From: a virus
Length of the DNA: 59,486 bases
IMG/VR virus record: IMGVR_UViG_3300044765_000192
Coordinates: 1 to 59,486 of that record
Direction: 5' to 3' (one strand)
The notes beneath the pieces were generated by a model. The model made no database searches, was not told the origin of the DNA, and saw only the letters and a program-made list of their open reading frames with translations. Both the position numbers and the translations under genes were made by a program. Shown here piece after piece: positions 48,192 through 56,500 of the stretch (position 1 is the first letter of the stretch; each line of letters opens with the position of its first letter).

Positions 48192-49169
48192 CTATCCTTT
48201 CAACGTCGTAATGACGTTTCCAAGAGCCGCTTGAATGGTTTGCAAGTCACTGATGGCCTGAGGAACATTGATGCTTGCCGTGGGCGTCTGTGGCTGTTCC
48301 TGGGCTAAAAGCGCACGCATTTTGAGCAACTCTTGACCTACCCAGGAGACAAACACGCCCTGCGATGGCGTCCACTCCAGAACCGACCACCTAAAGACTT
48401 GTTGCGTGCCTCCGCCAAGCGACGGGTTCGAGAGTTCGAGCGGTGTTTGGCCATGCGCTTCTTCGAGTGGCCAGTTGCCAGATGGCCAGTTGTTGTTAAG
48501 GATATAGTCTCTAAAGCCTAATGTTACCGTATGCCCGTTTGGGGCCTTGAGTACAGTACCATTATCAGTCCAATCTTGTGGAACCATAGGGCCTCCGTTT
48601 GATTCTAAAAATGTCCATAGCTCGTCCCATGGGTAAGAGCCGGGACAATTGGCACGATTTACGGGGTCGATGGCGTAGTGACCAGTAACCCCACCTTGCG
48701 CATCAGCCTTGCGCATCGGGATATTGTGGCGCTGACAGATGTCTCGAATAAGCTTGAAACTGGCCTGTTTCTGCGCGTCGGTCAACTGGCTGGAATTGTC
48801 AACAGCAGATTTGACATGCTCGATGCTAATGCTGATGAGGTTTGGATTGACGCCGCTATCCCACCAGCTATCGTGAAAGCCATTGCCCTCCCCGTCGCCG
48901 GATGTGCCGCTCTGCCCAGAGACAAAACCATTTGCCCAGGCTCCATCTCGCTCGTTCACGCACTGTACCACCGCGCCATCTATTCCCACCACATAATGCG
49001 CTGAGACCGGGTTAGCGGTGCCCTGCGTTGATGCGAAGTATTCGGCGATGGCTTGCGCGGACGAGCCTCCTGCGGTGCTGTGGAGCACGATATAGCGTGG
49101 GCTATAGCCGTTTCTGTTCGGAAACGCGTTATTGTTTGGGACCCATAGAGCCCCTGCGTAGTCTGTCAT
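48192..49169 (-). CDS. N-acetylmuramoyl-L-alanine amidase (endolysin)
   Basis: 325 residues from ATG 49169 (AAAGAGG upstream); the frame to 49277 lacks a binding site. Amidase_2 domain: YIVLHSTAGG (zinc His about 30), SAHYVVGIDG, ISIEHV and GHYAIDPVNRANCPG (zinc His and Cys). C-terminal part WTDNGTVLKAPNGHTVTLGFRDYIL... may bind the wall. Adjacent to a holin gene. Confidence 0.88.
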   Translation of the reverse strand: MTDYAGALWVPNNNAFPNRNGYSPRYIVLHSTAGGSSAQAIAEYFASTQGTANPVSAHYVVGIDGAVVQCVNERDGAWANGFVSGQSGTSGDGEGNGFHDSWWDSGVNPNLISISIEHVKSAVDNSSQLTDAQKQASFKLIRDICQRHNIPMRKADAQGGVTGHYAIDPVNRANCPGSYPWDELWTFLESNGGPMVPQDWTDNGTVLKAPNGHTVTLGFRDYILNNNWPSGNWPLEEAHGQTPLELSNPSLGGGTQQVFRWSVLEWTPSQGVFVSWVGQELLKMRALLAQEQPQTPTASINVPQAISDLQTIQAALGNVITTLKG

Positions 49170-49195
49170 TATGCCTCTTTCTACCCTCGCAAGGG

Positions 49196-51124
49196 TTAGT
49201 ACGTAGCCCCTGAGTACAGATTTTTCCATCCGTTTCCTGTTCCTCCAGTATGATAGAGGCAAATGCCTGTACCACAAGAAAGCGAACCGTTGTTGTTGCT
49301 CACCATATCCTGATCTGTTGGCGTGAGTGTGGAAAGGTCGGCCAACATTTCTGGATGGTTTATGCGCACGGTCTGCGTTCCATCGCGTGTAAATGCTGTT
49401 TTATTGCCTGGATTAATAAAGCCTTTACCGCGCACTGTTAAATTTGAGCCTGCTGTTGTACAGGCAATCAATACGCTCTGATTTGAACTGATCACATTGA
49501 GATTTGAAATGCTTATATCGGCTGCACAAGCGATAAGTTGTGCAAGTTGATACGCGCTATCAAGCGTGACGTTATTCATGAGCGCCTGAATGCTTGACGG
49601 CGAATTTTTGTGGAGAAGGACAATACCGCCATTGTTCAGATAGATATTATTGAATGACACGACCTTCAGAGATCCCTTATTGCTCAGAACAGGATTTTGC
49701 GCTGTTGTTGTGAAATATGCAATAACGTTTGATATTGCAATAGATTTTATAGAAGCAGATGTGTCACAGGAAACAACGGCATTTGTTAGTACGGATGTAT
49801 TCGGACAAGAAACGTTCTGTACTATCAAGTTGTTAAGCGTTCCGTTTACGTATACGGCATTTATTCCCGTGCCTGCCTCTATTTGTATGCCGTCTACTAT
49901 CAATGTGCCGAGCGTCGAACCAGAGGCAAAATAGATTGCCTGTGTTGGAGAACCTGTACCACGCCAAACAATATTTCTACAGGTAATGGTACCAGTGCTG
50001 TTGTTACAGTAAATGTAAACCAGGGGAATGCTATTTCCAGCGATTGTGCAATCAATATCATCAATCAGGACATTGGACATGTTGCTGTCGCTATTCGGAG
50101 TCACATAGTCCTGAATATGCACTCCACCGCTAACAACCGTACCGTGCACACCGCGCACCGTCAGCGAGCGTACTGCTGTTCCTGAATCTGCATGTGACTT
50201 GTAAGCGGCCTGGCCAACCTGATTTGGAAAAAGATTTGTGACCGTAATATCGCTCTGATTGCCAGCTACACTATCAATTGAAATCGTGTGAAACGAGCAA
50301 AAATCGTCTCCTGTGGTGCCATACACCCCGTCAACATTTATCCACTGTGCCGGTCCATCAATGCAAACGCCATCAGTGTTTAAAACGGTGTTTGGACCAC
50401 TGAAAGTAATATTTTTAACCGAGACATTCGTTACATCAACTAATGCAAGATTGTACGATTTAAGTGTACCGTACACAAAAGTAGCATCATGCACATACAG
50501 ATTATCAATGTGTCGTAAATTTGTAGTGTTTGTGGTGACAGTCGCACTCGTAGCATTGCCATTATTTCCCCTATTCCACGTTCCACCGGCTATCTCGATA
50601 TTTGTATCCCTTGTAAAAATTGAGCAGGCAGCTCCGCTCACTGTAGCAGTTGCTGCTGTGTTTAGAACTACAGTGGTGCTATTGGTCACGCTAGCAATAG
50701 TTGTGCAGAGATTGTTGCTGCTTTGCCACGCACCGGTAATGACGACCGTGCGCCCTACATCAGTGCTCGTAAAATTGGCGGTGTTTGATGTCAGAGTGGT
50801 CGAGGCATTTGTGATCGCGGCATCAGACACGCTGCGCTGTGGCGTTACTGCCGTATTTTGCAGCATATTGCAATTGGCATTAGCAGCCAGCGTTATGGTG
50901 GCATTTCTGCTCAAAATTAAGGATGTATAGCTCGATATGATCAGAGGTGCGCTGATGAGATAAGTTCCAGCAGGCACAAAGACATTGCCGCCTCCTGCAT
51001 TTTTTGCCGCTGTGAGAGGCGCCTGGAGCGCAGTGGTATCGTCTGTTGTACCATTGCCTGTTGCGCCATAATCTTTGGCATTATAAGAAGTGAGATTTCT
51101 CTGTACAGTCAGTTGATATGGCAT
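49196..51124 (-). CDS. Pectate-lyase/GH28-like tail spike
   Basis: 642 residues. Starts with YNAKDYGATGNGTTDDTTAL (pectate lyase 3 motif) and GGGNVFVPAGTYLI. The central helix contains VLNTDGVCIDGPAQWINVDG and YGTTGDDFCSFHT, the NTDG and GDD blocks of GH28 polygalacturonases with candidate catalytic Asp. Long beta-helix of Asn/Thr/Val-rich rungs. A second spike besides that at the left edge. Confidence 0.83.
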   Translation of the reverse strand: MPYQLTVQRNLTSYNAKDYGATGNGTTDDTTALQAPLTAAKNAGGGNVFVPAGTYLISAPLIISSYTSLILSRNATITLAANANCNMLQNTAVTPQRSVSDAAITNASTTLTSNTANFTSTDVGRTVVITGAWQSSNNLCTTIASVTNSTTVVLNTAATATVSGAACSIFTRDTNIEIAGGTWNRGNNGNATSATVTTNTTNLRHIDNLYVHDATFVYGTLKSYNLALVDVTNVSVKNITFSGPNTVLNTDGVCIDGPAQWINVDGVYGTTGDDFCSFHTISIDSVAGNQSDITVTNLFPNQVGQAAYKSHADSGTAVRSLTVRGVHGTVVSGGVHIQDYVTPNSDSNMSNVLIDDIDCTIAGNSIPLVYIYCNNSTGTITCRNIVWRGTGSPTQAIYFASGSTLGTLIVDGIQIEAGTGINAVYVNGTLNNLIVQNVSCPNTSVLTNAVVSCDTSASIKSIAISNVIAYFTTTAQNPVLSNKGSLKVVSFNNIYLNNGGIVLLHKNSPSSIQALMNNVTLDSAYQLAQLIACAADISISNLNVISSNQSVLIACTTAGSNLTVRGKGFINPGNKTAFTRDGTQTVRINHPEMLADLSTLTPTDQDMVSNNNGSLSCGTGICLYHTGGTGNGWKNLYSGATY

Positions 51125-52875
51125 TATAATGCTCCAAGAACTACGATATTTCCGCTTGAAGTCCCGTTAATGCTTTGTGCTGTACTTGTGTACAGATGCA
51201 ACACTGTGCATTTCTTCGGGTAAACTAATGTTGCACCTGGCACAAGTAAAAATGAGCCAGCAGAGGCGGCGGTATCGAAGGCATAGTTTAGATTCACGCT
51301 GGTGTTGTTCTGAATGATCACTCGGTTGACCTGGTTGCTGAAGGTGTAGGACGTATCACTGCCCGCGTTGGTCTGAGCTGGCGGGGAGGATGCGGTAACA
51401 TACCCCGATTGTTCAATGTCCTGGGATGGTACCGGGTTGGTGTTTGAGAGCGCCGTGCCATTTATCTGCGTTAGATTTTGCGTCCAAGGTCCGCTAGCCT
51501 GTGTCACGGCTCCGATAGTGTTAGTTCCCGCCGGTACAGGAGACATCAGCCCGATTTCTGCAACTCCTGCTCCGCCGCGCAAGGTCACCGCGATTGTTTC
51601 CGTTGAGTTCAAAATAGAACAGCGAATGCGGACGTGGGAAACACCTGCTGCATTGCCTGTCAGTTCAAGAGGCCCCGGACCAACCACGGATGAAACAGAC
51701 GTATTTGGATTTGCGCCACTGACCTTAAAGCTTGCGCTATACCAGGTTGTCCCACCATCGGGGGACTTGTCGGCAACAATTGTGGTGGCGCTGGTAAATC
51801 CTCCGCCACCAGCCAATAACTGAGCTTTCCATGTTGACTGACCTTGGCCGACCGCCAGTGTCACCGTGGCGTTGGATACAGGCGTATTAATTGACGGCTG
51901 CGCGGCGCTAATGGTTCCTGTGGCTGTCAGGTCTGCCTGTTGGATACCTCCAATCAAGTTGGTGCCAGCATTCAGGTTTACGCTGCCGATGGTATTTGAA
52001 CCTGTGGGAATGCTAGGTAGGCTAGTAACGCTCACAGAGCCAGCGCTATCTACCACAACATGACCTATGACGTTTGTTCCGGCTGGCAGTGCACTGACAA
52101 CACTCACGTTGAGCGTGGCCGCGAGCTCGGCCACCAGCTTCTTCAAGATGGCAATCTCAGTTCCGTTGCCAGTCCCAGACCACGCCGCGTCCCCAACGGT
52201 CCCAACAGCCGTACTGGCCGCATTGGTCGCCGTCACCACGCTATTCATATCAGCAAGAATGCTTGCGCTATTGGTTTCAGTCATCGTTCCCGATGTGGTC
52301 AGCGTACCTGCCAGATACGCTTTAATGGCCTTCAGCAAGCCAATGGTGGTTGATGCGCTACTGCTATCGGTCGTTGTGCCAAGCGCTACGATGCCGCCGT
52401 CAGCAGCGGTTATAGGGCCGCTCACGGGGACCGGATTACTTGAGGAAATCTGTGTTCCACCAAGCTGTTCTAAATCGACTTGTTGTATGGTCACAATCGG
52501 TAATCCTCCTGGGAAGGCTACAATAGAAAGAAAATCAGGGTCAAATGCTCTGGGCGACGGCTCGCCGGGCAACTGTACCGTCCAGAATGCATACCAGTTC
52601 CCTGCGTCTGCCAGGTCCTCCTCTGCATATTGATATGAAACCAGCCCTTGTGTGGCAGGGCTCACAATGGTAAAGGTGCCACCACCTGTCTTGACCAGCA
52701 ACGGATTCGACTGGTTGACAAACGTGATGCTAAATGCTCCTGGTGCTACGCCTGTCAGATTAATAGCGTTTCCTGCGTCATCTTTCAAGTACCGCTTGTA
52801 CGGTGGACTGATATAGCCGGTATAGCGTGGCGAATTGCCAATCAGCCCATCACGCGTCGTCAACACATCGGTCAT
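51124..52875 (-). CDS. Tail fibre/baseplate protein with repeats
   Basis: 583 residues. N-terminal BppU-like domain (KRYLKDDAGNAINLTGVAPGAFSITFVNQ...). The middle repeats A-G-T-N-x-I-G-x-V units (LPAGTNVIGHVVVD, PTGSNTIGSVNLN, NAGTNLIGGI, PAGTNTIGAV). C-terminus is beta-rich (NQVNRVIIQNNTSVNLNYAFD). TAATG overlap with the spike gene. Confidence 0.75.
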   Translation of the reverse strand: MTDVLTTRDGLIGNSPRYTGYISPPYKRYLKDDAGNAINLTGVAPGAFSITFVNQSNPLLVKTGGGTFTIVSPATQGLVSYQYAEEDLADAGNWYAFWTVQLPGEPSPRAFDPDFLSIVAFPGGLPIVTIQQVDLEQLGGTQISSSNPVPVSGPITAADGGIVALGTTTDSSSASTTIGLLKAIKAYLAGTLTTSGTMTETNSASILADMNSVVTATNAASTAVGTVGDAAWSGTGNGTEIAILKKLVAELAATLNVSVVSALPAGTNVIGHVVVDSAGSVSVTSLPSIPTGSNTIGSVNLNAGTNLIGGIQQADLTATGTISAAQPSINTPVSNATVTLAVGQGQSTWKAQLLAGGGGFTSATTIVADKSPDGGTTWYSASFKVSGANPNTSVSSVVGPGPLELTGNAAGVSHVRIRCSILNSTETIAVTLRGGAGVAEIGLMSPVPAGTNTIGAVTQASGPWTQNLTQINGTALSNTNPVPSQDIEQSGYVTASSPPAQTNAGSDTSYTFSNQVNRVIIQNNTSVNLNYAFDTAASAGSFLLVPGATLVYPKKCTVLHLYTSTAQSINGTSSGNIVVLGAL

Positions 52876-52888
52876 TTACCCTCCTTTC

Positions 52889-53035
52889 TCACCCTTGCAA
52901 GGGTGGATAGACGCGTGTCACTCGTTTGCCGCATCTTCGGCAGATTTGCGTAAGTGCGTTGGCGTTGTGCTCTACCACATACCAGTCATGTGAGAGAGCG
53001 AACCAGCAGCGCCAGCATTTCAGCCATCCAAACAT
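52889..53035 (-). CDS. Small zinc-ribbon-like protein
   Basis: 48 residues from ATG 53035. MFGWLKCWRCWFALSHDWYV then ICRRCGKRVTRVYPPLQG: two C-x2-C knuckles 27 residues apart, ending in the palindrome (PPLQG stop). Lies between two late tail genes. Confidence 0.55.
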   Translation of the reverse strand: MFGWLKCWRCWFALSHDWYVVEHNANALTQICRRCGKRVTRVYPPLQG

Positions 53036-53047
53036 GACATACTCTTT

Positions 53048-53554
53048 TCACTGAAGCTTGATGTGCTGCAAAATTTGCAGCGCCAAATCAACGAGTGCGA
53101 TGATAATCGCAGCGATACCGCCAATCTGGGATATGCGTACCCAATGGCGATCTTTTGCTGACAATTGAGCTTCTTGTTGCTGCTTGATATCCTGCTCAAT
53201 CTGTTCTTGTTGCAGCGACAATCGATCCTCAATCTGCTGTTTCCCGCTTTCTAGCCGGTCGTGAATGCGCTGCTGATCCTTTTGTACGCTGTCTCGTAAT
53301 TCTTTCAGGTCTGTTTCGCAATCTTTGCGCAGTTCCCGGATCTGGCTTTCTAATTGCAGATCGCGCTCAACGAGAGCTGCATGTCTTGGTTCGTAAGCAT
53401 CACGCGGAACGTAGGAGCCTGAAATTTCTTTGCGCAAGTTCTCGAAATCTGTTCGAGTCACGCGGTCCTGATTGAGCGCGTCAACCTTGTTTTCCAGCAC
53501 TTGCAGCTTGGAAATCAGCAATGTTGAAAGGTCTCCATAGTCATTCCTTGTCAT
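53048..53554 (-). CDS. Coiled-coil protein with C-terminal membrane helix
   Basis: 168 residues. Long coiled coil (about 15-130, many Gln/Glu/Arg) and a terminal hydrophobic helix (ISQIGGIAAIIIALVDLALQIL). Such proteins occur near lysis and tail-tip genes; may be spanin- or holin-like. Unknown. Confidence 0.62.
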   Translation of the reverse strand: MTRNDYGDLSTLLISKLQVLENKVDALNQDRVTRTDFENLRKEISGSYVPRDAYEPRHAALVERDLQLESQIRELRKDCETDLKELRDSVQKDQQRIHDRLESGKQQIEDRLSLQQEQIEQDIKQQQEAQLSAKDRHWVRISQIGGIAAIIIALVDLALQILQHIKLQ

Positions 53555-53564
53555 GCGTTTCCCT

Positions 53565-56500
53565 TTAAAACCATACCCTAGCCCAGCTCGTTAGATTTGC
53601 CCCGTTCGTAGCGTCGATGGAATACAAATAGACCATCCCGTTTGTTCCCTGGTACGCAGTCGTTGTGAGCTTGACGATCGGGAGCTGTGCATTCCACTGC
53701 CCCATCTCAGGCAAAAAGAGCGGAATCACCGTTCCTGGTACCAGCCCCGGATACATCGTGGTCCCAGTCAGCTCTACCGGGTCATTGTTGCCGTATCGCG
53801 CAAGCAGTCCATTGGCAAACGCGGTTGCCTGGGCTTGTGTCATGCCAAAGGTGGCCGCCGTGGTCGTGTTTAGGCTGTTGGCATCCTCTATCTCGGCTAT
53901 GATGCCGCTGTTTCCTTCGATGGCCGCCTGAGCTGCAATGGCTGTATTGTTAGGTACGATCACGTTGATGGTGCTTTCGCCAACATACGTAATGTCGATC
54001 ACGGTCCCGGCTGGTAGCTTTGGCAGGCTGCTATCGTAGCTGATAGACGGACTGCCCGGTTGCCAGTAGAACTGCTTATTGTCGTCTATGCCCTGAATTC
54101 CCACTGTCGCCGGTTGGCCGCTCACGAGAATAGTCGGCGCGCTATGAACCGGATAGCCAAGTGCCCAGCTTGTGGTTGAACCGTCGGCAACTTTGACTTC
54201 GGTTGGTGGTGTGACCAGGCCGATCACGTTAGTCACGACTTGCTGATTCCTGAGCGGATCAGCAGAATTCGTTACGGTCACTGTTGGCTGATAGAGCAGG
54301 AAGCCACTGCTATTTGCAGAATCCGCCATAGACTGCACAGGAAACGCGCCAGGTCGGGCCAGACGCGGCCTAAAATGGAGCTGCCGCCATTTGTCCACGT
54401 ACCAGTAGTAATCCCCGCTGACCTGTACCAGCGTGTCCATTTCCGCGCTATAGTAGGCAGCAAATGGCAGAGTGGGCGGGTGCAACTGGTAAATGGTCGC
54501 ACCGGTTGCAATCGACGGCCCGCGTACGCAGCAGACAAGTGTGAAGAGTTGCGGCATGTACTGCGGGTCGCTCGTGCTCATCGTCACTTTCGTGTACAGG
54601 ACCTGGCCTGACAAATTCGTGCCAAGTGGCTGACACCAGAGCTGATAATACCGGCTCGCCCCGCCATCATTGCGCAACCCGACCTGCCCGGCTCCTAGCG
54701 GCGACGTATCCAGGTATGACTGCACGCATTGCCCATCCCAATACACATTGATCAAGCCGGATTTCATCTTGACCCGGACACGGTGGAATGTTCCACGCGT
54801 AAACGTAATGCTAGAAGCGCTTCCAAGTAGCGTTCTGCTCCCGCCGCTGACCTTGTAGAGCCTGAGTTGATTGGTAAACCCGCCCGATGATGACGCATCG
54901 TAGACACCCAGCTCGTAATAGTCCGATGTGTCCACCACGTGCCAGCACAGGCCGCCAGCGTCAGATTCGTCCATGTCGCAAAGCAAGTCCACATCTGCGC
55001 AATTGATGGAGTTGTTGAGGTAGAGCCCACCAGAACCCCCTGCAAGGGTGATTCGGCTATTCGTGGTATCGTATGTCACGCTTGCCGAACTGCCACCGCT
55101 CTTGCTGGTATTGGTGTAGTTGGCTGTTGTGTTTGCGCTGAACAGGTCCTGCGTCGCCGACGGCTGATTGTTCCAATAGGGCAGCGCAGCACCCGCGCCA
55201 TTGTTGCCTACGTTCGTCCAGGTTGCGCTGTCCTGGGAGCTTGCAACCACTACACTCGTGCCGGTCGGCGTGTTAGCGTTCCACATGCAGTTGCTTGAGG
55301 TGATATACCCAACTGGCGTCAGGCTAAGTGCAGGCGAAATACGCGTGCCAGTAACCGTGCCATAATTGCCGCACACGCGAGCGTATAAACCGGTTATGGT
55401 GGGTGCAGTAATACCGGGATTGCTATAAAGGATCACCTGTATTTGCAAACTGGATACAGATGTTCCAGGTATGAGCAACGGGATCTCTGCGCCATTTGCA
55501 CATTGTTGCCAGAGTACATTCCCATTCACTCTGGTCAAGACGACCGCTGTTGATTGCTGTGCTCCATTGGTGGCCAACTCAGACCAGGAGATCTGCGTGT
55601 ATCCGCATGTACCCGACAGGGCAATAGAGGGGCTGATCCACGTTCCTGTTGCAAGCGGGGTGCAGGTGTAGTTGCTCCATATTGAGGTCTGGTGAGACGT
55701 TGAACTGCTCCCCTGCGTTCCCATAGAGTACAGTCCGACCCGTCCAGCGCCTGTGTAGACAGTATCGACCATATCGATGATGGGATTGGCGCCATGATTG
55801 AAGTAGACAGTATGCCTGTTTCCATTAAAGACAACCTTTAAGTGATAGGTTGTTCCTTGACTGATGGTTGTCGTATAGTTCCCGATATTGGAGGCAGTCC
55901 CAGTCATAGACAGGGAAATAAGCGCAACAAGCATGGTAGAATTTGCCGTGTCCGCCTGAATATACACTAAATATCCCTGCATAAGGGGAGCATATTGAAT
56001 AGAGTTGCCTGTTGCGCTATTCCATCCAGCCTGCCAGTTTCCTCCACGATAGATAATTCCAGTGCGCGACCATTGATTGCTTCCTGCTGAAGACGTAGAA
56101 ACGTCACATTCGATAGTACCATTGGTAAGCGGCAACACATCGTCTAAAGAAAGAACCAGATTGTTTGAGTTGCCGCTGGCACTATTCGAGATAGTAAGAG
56201 TGCTGCTCGTTGTGGATATTGAAGGGGTTCCACTTCCTGCACTGGCCCAATACGTATAGTCAAAGGTTGTCCAATTTGGCCTGTACGTCCCGCCGTTAAC
56301 CAAATCTCCGTTGCTATTTACTGCAGTGCCGTTGTATGTGCCTGTATTCCATTGGCTTGTTGAACCGTAGGCTGCGACAACATCAGATGTTGTTGTCGCA
56401 GCCGCGCTATTGATTGTAATTTGAACTTGAAGTAACGACGGAAGGGCTGTCGGATCGCTGCCTGCTTGAAACTGTTCTTTCAAGTACAATGAAGTTCCCG

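Noticed and set aside
50313-50930. 205-residue plus-strand frame inside the spike gene
   Set aside because: Val-rich antisense shadow of the Asn/Thr-rich beta-helix; no start signal.
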